64,000 nt of DNA from Dioscorea cayenensis subsp. rotundata (GCF_009730915.1 NC_052475.1:868001-932000); one strand, 5' to 3'; shown: positions 37,389 to 49,559, counted from the first letter of the stretch. Notes: a model not told the origin generated them from the letters alone. A program made the numbers and translations.

Positions 37389-37568
37389 GAAACCCTAAAC
37401 CTAAAAAAGTCTCTCGAACTAATCCGCTTCGCAGACGACCTAAAAGATACCCTCCCATTTATATAACTAAATATCTTTAGATATTTTGATAGCAAATGGG
37501 CCTCCCAAGTAAAAGCCCATTTACTCTTAGTTTTGGGCCTTCATGTAATGGATGAAATTAAAAGCCCA
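37389..37568 (-). promoter_or_regulatory. RZ1A: RZ-1A core promoter: telobox, TATA box and four site II motifs
   Basis: A telobox AAACCCTAAA lies at 37390-37399 within the leader. A minus-strand TATATAAA sits at 37458-37465. Beyond it lie four TGGGCY-type words (37497-37502, 37514-37519, 37534-37539, 37563-37568). The telobox plus site II combination is typical of plant genes tied to growth and RNA metabolism. Confidence 0.65.
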
Positions 37569-38659
37569 TCTAAATTTGACATTTTCATTTTATTTAATTT
37601 TATTTTCTTGGTGTGACTCTTACCAAAGATATTAGCTTTTGTGTTAATTTTTTATAGGTAAGTGTTTATATATCTCAATGATTAAAATACTATATGAAAT
37701 TATATACATTTCTTTTTTATTTCAAACTATAAAAAGAAAATGATGTTTTTATTTATTTATTTATTTATTTTTCAATTGACTTCCAGTCAAAAAGTATATA
37801 ATATATGTGTATAAATTCAATTGTTTTTTCTTTAAATATTAGATATCTTTACATTTTGTAAATGATGTGTATCTTCTTATACGCTGAATTTCTCAGTTTT
37901 TTATTTAATTCCTGTTTTAAATTTTTTTTTTTTTTTTATTCTTGAAAATTTGCATGTTTACCCTTTATAATACTAAAGAAATACATGATTATAATCACCC
38001 TTTGTAGCATAATAGTTGATATTCAAATATATCATTTATATATATTGACAAAAGTGACAAACGTTAGAGACGTGCATACAGGGACAATGATAATTTGTCC
38101 ATACACTCTCACCCAGTTAATACAGGGGTTAAGTTGCAAATCTACTCTCATAATTAAGGTCTATTAATAAATCCAACGCATTTTAAATTTTAGCTATCAG
38201 CTCTTATAACATATGGCTTTCGCAATGGGCCTAATGTTGGTAGGTTTTGAATCAGTTTGCTCTATAGCTTATATATCAAACCATACATTATCAAGACTTA
38301 GAGAGTGATAAAGATAATTACCTCTTAATTTCGATTCTATTGTGTCCTTTCTAAGCAGTTCCTCCAACGTGTATGGGCTTGGTACTTTCTAACCTTTGTT
38401 AATTTCTAAATGTAGTTTTTATTTAATTCCTATTTTGAAATATTTATTTATTTTGTATTCTTATATGTTGCATGGTTACCATTGAAAATATCAAATAAAT
38501 ACATGATTATATAAAAAATGGTATTTGCTCTAATAGTATTAGTTTCACTGCAAAAGATGTTTTTTAAAGACTTATCACTAAAGGTTGGATGCATTGATGC
38601 TAAAAAAATCTATAGTTGTAGGAGTAAACTGCAATTAGATACATAATTTGTGATGGTAA

Positions 38660-38930
38660 AAGATTGGAATCGTGTAAAAATATTTTTCAGATACTCAAAA
38701 GACAATACATTCGATTATTACGTAAATCAGATTATTTTATGAAATCTTTCATCGAAAAAATATACATAAATATCTTCCATATTTTCAATATCAATATACA
38801 ACTTTTCTTTGAATCAAAAAAAAAAAATTTGAATAAATCTACCATTTACAACGATGAAACAAATCAAAATACAATGAACTTTATTTCGACTCTAAAAAAG
38901 TCCTTTTCTAATAGTATTAATAGTTTTTTA
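38660..38930 (+). pseudogene. ycf1: Nuclear copy of a plastid ycf1 fragment (NUPT)
   Basis: An open frame from 38664 reads [60 protein letters not shown] and [20 protein letters not shown]. This matches, from memory, a conserved central part of plastid Ycf1/TIC214 (IFK-LKKQYVRLLRKSNYF, FIEKIYIDIF, IQLFFESTK, FISTIKKSLSN). Only about 90 codons are present, with no plastid flanks, so this is a short transferred fragment without function. It still reads open, which hints at a fairly recent insertion or chance preservation. Confidence 0.68.
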
Positions 38931-40605
38931 GGAAAAAAATGACTATTATCACTCTTTATAAACAAGAGAGTTGGTATTAAAAAATGTGGATTGTATATCA
39001 AAGCATGCATTATGGAGAGTGATTACTATAATTAACTTCTTAATTTCAAATCCCCAAAAAATTATCTAAAAAAACACAGCAATGGTTAGAAATCTAATGT
39101 AAAGTAAAAGTATAATAATAAAGGCTACATTGTTAGTGAACTTGAAACAGATGTATAGATTGTTGTGAAACTTTACAAGACTGACAAAAAGTATGACAAG
39201 ATCATGTGGAAAGAAAACATTAACTATTGAGATGTGAAGTTGGTGTGCATTTGTAGCTAATTGGAAGAGATGTTATGATGCATGAACTTACTATTAAAGA
39301 TACCAACTCACTGCTTGGAAGATACAAAAGAGGAACAAGACATGCAACTTTATGGCTGTTTTCCTTTTGAGGTGATATTGATACATTTAATAACACATTC
39401 AAAACAAATAAATAAATAAATAAATAAATAAACTTTTTATGTTTTGAAGATATCTATTTCAATATTGAAAAGGTTGGTCCCTATGAAAAGGTTAACAGTA
39501 AGTCTATATATATATAGAGGATAAACATGAGTGTTTGTGAACCAAGTTGGATGACTCTTTTTTGTGATTGAAAATTAAAACATACAACAACAACAATAAT
39601 AATAATAATAATAATAAATGTCTCTTAATTTATTTTGTTCTTTGTTTTTATTGTAATACCTTGTGTGAAAAATAGGGTGAACATTAAAAAAGAGATTTGA
39701 TCATGTCATTAAGAGATGATATTCCAATCATATTTTTATCCGTAATAAAGTGAAAAAAATTTAGAGTGACATCACATCAAGGTAATAAAAACTTCATTCT
39801 TGTTTTTTTACGCAATGATTATAAAGTTTTTTATGACAAGTTAATGATAAATGAAACATCTTTGTTTATATTTATACATATTTTCAACCAGAATGGGTAT
39901 AAATTTTGATATAATATGGTAATTTTCTGTTATAAAAACTAAAATTAATTCAACACTTACTAATATTTAAACAGTTATCACATGACACCATGACATGAAA
40001 AAAAAATGCTATGGTTAGATGGAGCCTTGACATGTCTTTTTAAGATGATTGCATACATACATTCAATGTACACCTTTTCGTTCAATTATTCGCTTGTTGG
40101 AATCATTTATTATTTTTTATATGCTTCCTTTGTTTCATTCATGAGCATGATTAATAAAAATCATTAAGTTAATAAATATTAAATGACACACAAATCAAAG
40201 CTACTTGTAATGAACTTTTCAATACATATAATTTAATCTAACTCAATTAATGCTTAAAGTGGTCTCAAAATCAATTAAACTAACATCAATTATTAGCTCA
40301 GAACAATGACAACTAATCACAAATATATTAAAAAAAAAAAGATGATTAATTTCAATACCAAACCATTCCCTAATATTTGGAAGATCAATCTCTCCACATG
40401 GTTAAAGATCTCTGTTACCTAAACTAATCCAATATTAATGGTTGAAGATCCTTCACATGGCTTCATTACTCAAAGTTAATCACAATTATCACCTTAATTA
40501 AGGGATAATATCCAATCAAGACCCATCACTCCAAACTTCATTGATTCTCATGAATCAAGCTAATTAATGAGAAAAGCGAATCTTGTATGTATATAGACAA
40601 GTTAG

Positions 40606-40615
40606 GACACGTGTC
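40606..40615. promoter_or_regulatory. Palindromic ABRE/G-box GACACGTGTC
   Basis: A perfect palindrome around CACGTG, about 190 bp upstream of a good TATA box (40796-40806). It may belong to an unannotated promoter here. Confidence 0.4.
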
Positions 40616-40654
40616 AAGTACCTACATGAGTTCATTATGTTCATACATGTATAC

Positions 40655-40697
<43 letters not shown>

Positions 40698-40698
40698 T
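40655..40698. repeat. (TA)n microsatellite
   Basis: TA runs with one ACA interruption. Confidence 0.9.
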
Positions 40699-40795
40699 TC
40701 ATAAAACTCTCTAATTAAGTAATGAAGTTTTGGTCGGCTAAACTTTTGACAATGAAGGCAACCATGATCCATTTTGACTTGGACTTATTTGTGTG

Positions 40796-40916
40796 TATAT
40801 AAATAGACCATTAAGTTTGTAAAAAGGTTTAAGGCTCTAAACTTTCTTTGGAGAAGAGATAAGCTAACTCTTCGGTGCATGAAGGCTTCCATGGAGACTG
40901 CTTCATCACACAAAAG
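40796..40916 (+). other. Possible TATA box and short first coding exon of an unknown gene
   Basis: TATATAAATAG at 40796-40806 is followed 73 bp later by ATG at 40879. That ATG opens MKASMETASSHK and reaches a donor AAAAG|gtaact at 40916. No downstream exon was recognised, so this may be a dead promoter, a noncoding transcript or chance. Confidence 0.25.
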
Positions 40917-42254
40917 GTAACTATATATTTATATACGTGTGTTAGTACATTCATTTACATCAATAATTTCAAAATACATAAAATCATTAGTCGAGATATA
41001 CATATATATATTTATATTGTAGAAGAGTTTGATATTTTATATTTGTCATGGTCAATTGACGTTTTATTAAATGTATCTCATAATTATAAATTTGAGTTAA
41101 AATATAATTATAATTTGAATATGGGTTATTGGTTATTTTACTTGAATAAATTTAATTCAAATTTTTGTTTTTAAAAGATATTTGAATATGATTACAAGTT
41201 TGTAATAACACGGTTGTTTTCAGATTTTTTAAAATTTTAAAATATTTTTTAAGATGATTTCATTAATTAGTTTCTCCTACTCGCCTTTCAATCACATTAT
41301 TATTGAGAATTTATTTTATTGCTAAATTTTTTTATTAATTAGCTAATTATTTGAGCTAATTTGAATCAAGATATAGTTAGGATTTGGGTTTATTTTATGT
41401 GTTGGAATTGGACCACGGAACCAAAATTAGGTAGAAAGGTGGTATATTTACATGCATTATCTTGGGATCATCTTGTTCCCTTTTATGTCAACATCCCCAA
41501 CTAATGCTACTCTAAAGAGCACTAATTAATTATATTTTAGGTATGTACTCATCCTAACATCGTGCAAATGCATGATTAGTTTGAGATTCAATTTGAATTT
41601 ATAATATTTTGTTATCATCATCTTTTGGAAGTGTTTTTTTAATAATCATAAAAAATAATTAAAAACCACATTTTATCTATTTAATATACATCAATTTATT
41701 TATTTTAAAAAAATTATATTTGCTTAAATACCTCTTAAATTGTTTCTATCTACTTATGGATTTTACGGTTGAAAATTAATTTATAAATTTTATGAGAATA
41801 TAGATTTTTTTTCTCAATAAATGAAGAGAGGGAATGAATAGTTTACTTTTTATATTAAATTTTTTAGTTGAGGGAAGAGAGGGGGAGGGAATAGTTTATA
41901 AACAATTTCTTATTTTATATGGATATATCAATCATTTCTTGTTTTGGTGAGGGATGCACCAAATTTATAGTTTTTACTCATAGCTATTAGATTGGATAAA
42001 TTTTTTTTATTATTAGGAGGGTTCTCAACCTAATTTTAAATTTATTTTATTTTATTGATAATGGGGACAAGTCTCTCGGTTAGTTAAAAAATATGTGTGC
42101 ACTTATGTCTCACTCGCACTTATTTTTTGTTATTTTATGGAATTAGTGCTGTTAACCATCTAAATCGATACCCTTGTAATTTGAAATTTAAATTGACAAA
42201 TAAAACCCACAAACATGTTGATAATAACTATATATATATATATATATATATATG

Positions 42255-42310
42255 AAGAAAGATTATCTGGGGATATTCACAGGAATGTCCCTAGATTTTG
42301 AAAAAGTAGA
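42255..42310. repeat. Dispersed repeat with palindromic core (copy 1)
   Basis: After a TA microsatellite (42228-42253) comes agattatctg, then an imperfect palindrome at 42269-42291 (ggggatattc ... ggaatgtccc). It matches the core found at 62626-62648 and 62818-62841, and the next bases (tagattttgaaaaagt) also correspond. Confidence 0.6.
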
Positions 42311-42329
42311 GAGAGAATTGAGAGGAGAG

Positions 42330-42386
42330 AGATAGGAAGAGATTGATGCATGAACATTGATAGGAAGAGATTGGTGCATGAACAAA
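42330..42386. repeat. Two-unit tandem repeat, about 29-bp unit
   Basis: The unit gataggaagagattgatgca and its tail tgaacatt is repeated with one substitution next to the palindromic repeat. Confidence 0.75.
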
Positions 42387-43277
42387 TCAAATTGGATGGA
42401 TGAGATTGATTCAGTCACTATCGTGATCACATTTTACGGTTTCGATTAAAATACTGTGCATTCTAATTTTTACTGTGGTATCGTTTATAAGTACAGAATT
42501 ACTATGTATTATATCGTGTATGATTATTGAATTAAAATTTAATGGCTTGCATCAATGTTCCTAGATTTGTAATTTATGAACGTATGCATTCACTATATAT
42601 TATTTTCATAAAAGAAGTCTATTGGGTGAGCCATGTCTTAAAATATTAATAAATAATAAATAGCTCCACTTCGTTCAAAATTCTTTCAAAGGTTTTAACG
42701 TCTGTTTCAATTAATTATTTTTTTTTTCGAATGATTTATGAAAATGACATTGACTAGTGACCACATCATGGCTTAGATCATCATATTATTATTACATGAA
42801 AACACTTACAGGCCAATATGAAAATTTCTCCAATGTAAAATATCTTTTATAACTTTTCTAATACAAAGAATTCTTATATTTAAATTATTATATTCATTTA
42901 ATAAAATATGAAATAAAAATGTTCTTTATATCCTCATCATTTTCATTATTTATCTAAAATTATTAGATTAATTTTATAGTTTAATTTTTTTTAGTTAATG
43001 TGACTTTGGACAAACAGGTCTAATAGTGCATCCACATTATTTGTAAAATTCTACAATAATACAATCGAAATAAAAACTCAATTCTGTGTTTGCCTATTCA
43101 CAGTTCAAACAACAATCCATTGCGTTAGATTATTACTTCTAAAATTTGAATTATTATTATATAAATTAATACTAATTAGTAAAAAAATAAAAGAAAAAAG
43201 AAAAATTCAAAACTCGTGGATTAATTTAGACCGTAGACTAATATTCTTTGAATATTGGACTAAAGCTAAGCAATCGT

Positions 43278-43285
43278 TTTCCCGC
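43278..43285 (+). promoter_or_regulatory. E2F-type site TTTCCCGC upstream of the WD40 gene
   Basis: TTTCCCGC matches the E2F consensus TTTSSCGC. It lies at the edge where AT-rich spacer turns into the GC-richer leader of the WD40 gene, about 1.5 kb before the start codon. Confidence 0.35.
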
Positions 43286-43329
43286 CCGACCCGTGAAGCC
43301 ATATCGGATCCAAATCCGAATCCGATTAG

Positions 43330-44841
43330 GAGACCCGTACCACCTCTACCTTTAAATCTCGTTTCGCTTCGAATCCCCCTCCATTAACGAACGACCTCGA
43401 AACTCAAAAAAAAAAAAAAACATTTTTTTTTGGTTTAAAACCCTAGAATTCAAGAGGAAGATGAATGCGGTTCCTGAATGCCGTTCGAGAATCCCCTGAA
43501 TCAAATGCGATTCATCCGTTCTAGGGTTTTTTGAGGAGGCTAGCAGCAAGTTTATGCTAGAGTTTTGAAATTTAAACCTAGAATTTTGGGGATTTTTGAG
43601 GGAGTACTTGAGAAGGATCGGTGAGACGAGTGGTGTTGAAGGCGGTGGAGGAGATTAAGCCATGAAGGTACTCTAATGGCGGCGATGGAGGAAAGGTGTC
43701 GGCCGGGATCGGATCTTTGTTGAGATTGATCGATCTCTTTCACTAGGCTGTAGCTACGAGCCTAAGCTGCTACGAGTCGCTTCCCCGTGACTGTGCTTTT
43801 ATAGCTCGCCATTAATGGCCGTCGCCAAACCGCCAGCGTGGAGAAAAGTCGAAACTTGGATCTCGAGTTGAGGGTTTCGTTCGCTTTTGGCGTCTCGTAG
43901 GGCGGGCCGAGCGAGCGAGGGGCGCCGCTCGTGTGTGTAGTTCGTGCGCCAAGCGTTGCAGGTGTAATTGAGCGCGCGGATCTCGATGTAGGGTGATATG
44001 GTGGGTTGGAGGAGTTGCGGTTGCATTTATCTTGTGGTTGCTTTCTGGTCTTTGAGTTTGCGGAAGAGAAGGCGAAGTGAGTGTGGTGTCATCTGTGGGT
44101 CCGTTTCTTCGTTCTTCTTTTACTATGGGATTCTGGGTGGGATTGGATGTTGATTTTTCTTTTTTTTTTGGGAAATTATTGGTTTTTGGATTTTCTCAAT
44201 TGCATTGCATGTTAGCTTGTTGTTGTATTTTTTTTCGCCGGGGGGGTGTTCGAGGATTAAGATTATTTATATATTTTTTCATTTTTGATCTTCTATATTT
44301 TGCAAAAGTCGTGGTTTTGCGGTAAATTGTGAAGTTTTTTGCGTTTTTTTCTTTAAAATATATTGTTTGTGTTTGTGCTTGTGTTTGTGCAGGAGATGGG
44401 CTGGGAAAGAAAAATTTGTCTTCTTTTCTTGTTGTTGAAGTATATGCCTGCATTTAATCCGTGGTATTGTTATGATAGGATTACTGTTTATTTGTACTAG
44501 ACGTGGTTTGATTTTATCCGTGCAGTGAGGGTTTTGGGATGTGCCCATCCATTTGGTTCCTTGTGGAACTTTTTTGGCCAAATGATTTCAAATCTCATCC
44601 TAAATCTTCTTTCTGTTTCTTTGTCGAGTTCATAGGTCTACTGTGTTTTGTTATCCGTGGCCAAATTTTTTCTATAAATGTTTGAATTTTTTTTTTCGGC
44701 TGATTAACTACAGGGGAGTGGACACCACGAGCTTGTGAAAGTTGTGGACTTTGGTCAGTTTGGCTTCTTTTATCTTCAGTGTGTTATGAAGGATTCATAG
44801 ATGGTGGTTGGTCTGAGCCTTTGGTGTTATCTAGAATAAGC
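43330..44841 (+). other. Long 5' leader/promoter region of the WD40 gene, with uORFs
   Basis: The GC-rich stretch begins near 43270 and continues to about 44050, then is T-rich (likely intron) to 44710. Short upstream ORFs are visible: one at about 43460-43500 (MNAVPEC), MKVL at 43662, MAAMEERCRPGSDLC at 43676-43723, and MKDS at 44786-44800. A tgcttttatagctc word near 43794 could be an alternative TATA box. Exact leader splicing is not resolved. Confidence 0.45.
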
Positions 44842-47800
44842 ATGCCGAATGTTGATGGCGAGGAAGATGTCTTCTTTGACACATTTGATTGTTTCAGGAC
44901 TTCTGTAGATTCTGATTCATCTGGGTATTGCTCTGCTGAAAGTCCAGAATTAGTGTTCAGCAGCAAGTTTCTGTGTGATCTTTGGGTGGGTGAACTTATG
45001 AGCGTACAGGAAAGGCGTGACAAGTTTTTGCGAAGAATATGTATGGGATTGGATGATTTTGTGTTGTGTCAAGGTGATAGACTTCAAGAAACTGAAGAAT
45101 GTATGTCTTGTAAGTCAGTGGACAACATAGATATGAGGAGAGTTTTGGAAAGCTGTGGTGCTGTATCAAGTTCTCATTCATCCTTGGATGATGGAGGGCG
45201 GAAGGACTATTGCTGCATAAGAGATCTGGACAGTGGAAAGAAATTTGTTGTTCATGATGTTGGCGAGGATGGTTTGCTAAGTATGCTCGAAGAAGTTGGT
45301 TCTAACAAATTGATGACGTTGGAGGAGTTTGAAATGTTTCTAGGTCTTTCAAATTCTGTTCGGCAATTTACTCAGCAGGAACCTGTTCTTCCTGAAGAAA
45401 AACAGAATGGCTGTGCTGATGCAAAAAGGACGAGACATAGGAGTTGGTGGAAAAGTTTCGTATGGAAGAGGTATGCCATGGGAATGTGCAAGAATGGTGT
45501 TTCTGCTAAAAGTTCCAAATTACCCAAAACAACAAGAATGAAAGTTCGGCAACAGAAGAAGAAATGTATGGAATTCACTGCATTATACAAGGGACAGGAA
45601 ATTAAGGGTCACAAGGGTGCAATCAGGATTCTCAGATTTAGTTCATCCGGCCAGTATCTTGCAAGTGGTGGTGAAGACACTGTTGTTCGTGTCTGGCAGA
45701 TCAGAGAAGTGGAAACATCATCAAAATGTTTTGCATCAAATGGTTCGTTTAAAACTGGGAAGATGATGATCGGAAGACAAAGTTGTAATTCTGCTCCTGT
45801 TATTATTCCAAAAAAGATTTTCAAGATTGAAGAAACCCCATTGCATGAATTTCATGGACATACCGGTGGCATCCTGGATTTATCTTGGTCTAACTCTGAT
45901 GTGAGTGTTACAAGAGTTTATTTACATAATGCCTGTTAAAATTTTTGCTTCATTTCAAGTGGAAAAGAGTTGTTTAAGTTCAAACTTTAGTTTATGCATG
46001 CCATTTGTTTGTTTCATTTTTTTTTGGTTGTTGATAGAAGTTTTAATTTTTTAACCTGTAAAATCTTACTTACATTGTGTTCTTTTAGCTCAACTTTGCT
46101 CACATTCATTAAGTCTTCCATTGTTGTCTATATGCAGTGTCTTCTCACATCATCTGAGGATGGAACTGTTCGGTTGTGGAAAGTTGGTTGTGACTCTTGC
46201 CTTAAAGTTTTCCCGCACAATGACTTTGGTAAGTATGAGACACTGTAAATTCTGTTTTATAGTTCTGCACCACATAATTCAGTATACATGGCATATTAAA
46301 AATAAAATAAAAAATGTTGTTTTCAATTTTCTCTTGAATTCTGTGTTTTGGTTTTTAAATATTCTGTACGAGGGTATTCTTTCCTCCTGTTGTCATACTG
46401 CACAATCCTGATTTTATTTGGGATTCATTTCATTTGAAATTGGATTCCGTCACTTTTGTAAGTGCTATCAAAAGTTTGTAGGAATGAAAACTAATGTTAA
46501 GTAATTTTTCCTTGTTTTTCTGGATATTAGTGACCTGTGTTCAGTTCAATCCTATTGATGAGAGATGCTTCATCAGTGGCTCCATAGATGGCAAGGTTCG
46601 CATGTGGGGAGTTTCTGAGAATCGGGTTGTTGATTGGATTGATATAAGAGATATTGTGACGGCTGTCTGTTATCAACCTGATGGAAAGGTATTATACTGG
46701 TATAATCAATGTCATTGTCAATATTTGGCTTACCTTTATTTTCCGAGGTTTGCATGGTGATTTTCTCCTTTGTGTTCCCTATTCAGGGATTTGTTGTTGG
46801 TTCGGTTGCTGGAATTTGCCAATTCTATAGCTACTCAGGTGCGATGTCCTCACTCGGTTCGTTATTCATAGGCAGTGAAATGATACTTAAATTTCATTGT
46901 GCTGATTCATTTACATCCATTCTTTTGTGATTGATATAGGTAGCGGTATTCATCTCGACAGAAGATTTAATGTTAAAGGTCGAAAGAAGTCCATTGGCAA
47001 ACCCATTACCTGTTTACAGGTTGGGATATTTTCTTGCCTTTTAGTTATGAGAAATTTTGGCATGAATATCTTAAGTGACTGTCCCTGAAAAATTTGTCCA
47101 TGTTGTGTTTGCAGTTCTCACCCACTGATTCTGAGAAGGTAATGATATCCTCAGCTGACCCAAATGTTCGAATCTTTGATAAGGTTGATGGCATTCATAA
47201 ATTAAGAGGTGAGAACTTTGATTTGACTTTCTTGTTTTCTAAAGTTTTGGTTGAACTTATGAATCTGTTTCTAGCTGTAATAGTATGACTTTTGATCATA
47301 TAAAATTTATATCGGTCAGCATTACGAGGGAAATGCTTAATCATGTTCTGAATGATTATAATATGTTTTGGAGCATTTCTTTGCGGTAGTTAAATGTGCA
47401 TACTGCATAGAATCAGACCTCTGGGCCAGCGTTTCCATCATCGACTTAAAAAAATCTTCTTCATCATGTATCAGGTTTAAGAAAATCCAAGAGTCAGTCA
47501 AACTCATCATTCACTTCAGACGGGAGATACATTGTTTCAGTGGATGAAGATTCGCATGTATATGTCTGGAACTATAATGAATCCCGCCTGTCATCATTGA
47601 AGGGAGTGAAAACAACAAGATCATGCGAGCTCTTCTCTTCTGAAGGTGTATCAGTTGCCGTCCCGTGGCCTGGCATCGATCACAGAGGAGCAGGCTTAGG
47701 CTTCAACAGTGTAATGGCATCATCCTCGCCGCAAAGAATCCTCGAACCATCAACTTGGCTGAGGGATCCCGACTGCTTCTCTCGCAGTGTTTGTTTCTTC

Positions 47801-48007
47801 ACAGACAGTCCATCAAGAGGATCAGCAGCCACATGGCCGGAGGAGAAACTTATACAACCCTCATCAACAACCGAAGATCATTGTCACAGCCATCACTACC
47901 ATTGCCTTACAACAATTTCGGCAACATGGAGTCTAGTGATTGTCACCGCGAGCCATGATGGTTCCATCAGGTCTTTCCACAATTTTGGATTGCCTGTTAG
48001 GCTGTGA
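44842..48007 (+). CDS. WD40-repeat protein of the plant DTRE-start transducin family
   Basis: Seven exons: 44842-45900, 46138-46228, 46531-46688, 46787-46838, 46940-47019, 47115-47208 and 47475-48007. All introns are GT-AG and in phase, giving 688 residues. The N-terminal third is acidic and unstructured ([20 protein letters not shown]; the FFDT start is typical of this family). Basic segments ([22 protein letters not shown]) follow, and then WD repeats from about residue 250: [86 protein letters not shown] and [14 protein letters not shown]. It resembles the Arabidopsis WD40 proteins At5g24320/At2g37670, whose molecular role is poorly known. The first in-frame ATG with family similarity was taken as start. 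Confidence 0.9.
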
Positions 48008-48314
48008 AGTTCCAACCCCTTCATGTCACCATGTTTTTCTTGCAGATTAAATGCACAGAGCTTATGTTTTACTATAATGAATTTCACTTCTTGTCAATCC
48101 ACTTCAAAATAAAAGGATATAGGAAATTTTGTGTACATGTATTTATTCTATGTAAATTTGTTTTTTTTAGAGGGTGTATATATTAAATTGCCTGACTTTT
48201 TTTTGGTCCTCTGGGAAGTTATAAATTAATCAGGGGGTTTTTTGAAAAACAAAATTTTTATAGTGAAAGAAAACAAGCGCATTGAAAGAGTCTTATCGCA
48301 ACGGCGCCGCAAAA

Positions 48315-49415
48315 ATGGAAGCACGACCTCGTCTTCTTCGCTTCTCCTCCGCCGTCGTCGTCGACGGCGGCGGCGGCGGCGACGACTTCTCCTCCCTCTT
48401 CTCCAACCTCAACACTCTCCTCCTTTCCAATCCTAACCCTAAACCTAACCCTATCCGCTTCCCCACCTTCTCCTCCACCTCTCTCCGCTACGCCCCTCGC
48501 TCCACCTCCCGTGGTCCGATTCTCAAAGATCTCCCATCCTTCGAACGTGCCCTCATCGGTGCCGCCGCTGGCGCCATCGCCGGTGCATTCACCTACGTTT
48601 GCCTCCTCCCCATTGACGCCGTGAAGACCAAGCTCCAGACCAAGGGCGCTGCCAATCTCTACTCGAACGCTCTCGATGCTGCTATCTACACCCTCCGCAC
48701 CGAAGGTCCCCTCGGTTTCTACCGTGGCGTCTCCGCCGTCCTGGTCGGCTCCGCCACCTCCTCCGCCATCTACTTCGGCACCTGCGAGCTCGGTAAGTCG
48801 GTCCTCGGCCGACTCTCATCCTTCCCCCGGATCCTCATCCCTCCCACGGCTGGAGTCATGGGTAACATCGTCTCCTCCGCCATTATGGTTCCCAAGGAAC
48901 TCATCACCCAGAGAATGCAAACCGGCGCCCGGGGCCGATCCTGGGAGGTCCTGCTGAGAATTATCAAAAAAGATGGGTTCTTAGGGCTTTACGCCGGGTA
49001 CTCTGCCACACTACTGAGAAACATCCCCGCAGGGGTTCTAAGCTACTCTTCCTTTGAGTACCTCAAGGCCTTCGTGTTGAGCCAAACGGGGCAGAGCCAT
49101 TTGGAGCCGGCACAGAGTGTTTGCTGTGGAGCATTGGCCGGGGCAATCTCAGCGTCATTGACGACGCCTTTGGATGTAGTGAAGACAAGGTTGATGACAC
49201 AAGCGCACGGGGAAACGGGGAACAAGATCTCGGTGGTAGTGAGGCAGATTATGACTGAAGAGGGATGGATAGGGTTTGGCAGAGGGATTGGGCCAAGAGT
49301 TCTTCACAGTGCTTGCTTTGCGGCATTGGGGTACTGTGCATTTGAGACCGCGAGGCTTGCTATTCATCAGTATGTGCAGCAGAGGCAAGCTGAGGAGGCT
49401 AATGCTTTGGCTTGA
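48315..49415 (+). CDS. MFL1: Mitoferrin-like carrier, plastid-targeted (MFL1 type)
   Basis: A single-exon, GC-rich gene of 366 residues. Residues 1-70 are a Ser/Pro/Arg-rich leader like a plastid transit peptide, with a GGC-coded Gly run (about 18-22). The rest is a complete mitochondrial-carrier-family fold of three modules with signatures PIDAVKTKLQ (about 99-108), PKELITQRMQ and PLDVVKTRLM, and six predicted membrane helices. It is closest to MITOFERRINLIKE1, an inner-envelope carrier of chloroplasts implicated in iron import; mitochondrial mitoferrins lack this leader. ATG 48315 was chosen because it begins MEARPRLLRFSS; no earlier in-frame ATG is seen. It starts only 308 bp after the WD40 stop and is transcribed in the same direction. 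Confidence 0.92.
   Translation: MEARPRLLRFSSAVVVDGGGGGDDFSSLFSNLNTLLLSNPNPKPNPIRFPTFSSTSLRYAPRSTSRGPILKDLPSFERALIGAAAGAIAGAFTYVCLLPIDAVKTKLQTKGAANLYSNALDAAIYTLRTEGPLGFYRGVSAVLVGSATSSAIYFGTCELGKSVLGRLSSFPRILIPPTAGVMGNIVSSAIMVPKELITQRMQTGARGRSWEVLLRIIKKDGFLGLYAGYSATLLRNIPAGVLSYSSFEYLKAFVLSQTGQSHLEPAQSVCCGALAGAISASLTTPLDVVKTRLMTQAHGETGNKISVVVRQIMTEEGWIGFGRGIGPRVLHSACFAALGYCAFETARLAIHQYVQQRQAEEANALA
48429..48451. repeat. Telomere-like CCCTAAA repeats inside the MFL1 coding region
   Basis: Three near-perfect plant telomere units (aaccctaaacctaaccct) encode NPKPNP in the transit peptide. This is probably a coincidence of Asn/Pro/Lys codons or a captured telomeric scrap. Confidence 0.6.
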
Positions 49416-49559
49416 TATTTATTTCGATGTTGATGATAGGCATGAAAATGGTGAGTTTTTTCTTCTCATCTTTTGAGTTTATTATTCGATATGCATTGCT
49501 ACTCGATGCGTTTCTTGATTTTTCTTGTTTGTTTTGATATTGCATGTGTGTTTGGAATG

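Larger units (their letters stand above)
37570..43260. other. AT-rich intergenic spacer
   Basis: Contents seen: two diverged direct copies of a sequence of a few hundred bases (37898-38340 and 38417-39050), the second interrupted by a plastid ycf1 fragment (38660-38930); TA microsatellites at 40655-40698 and 42228-42253; a possible promoter and short first exon at 40606-40916; and one copy of a dispersed palindromic repeat at 42255-42310. No established gene is present. Confidence 0.6.

Noticed and set aside
43552-43743. Minus-strand frame with a Ser/Arg/His-rich stretch like a mitochondrial presequence
   Set aside because: It lacks an ATG, opposes the WD40 leader and is best explained as a shadow of GC-rich leader DNA.
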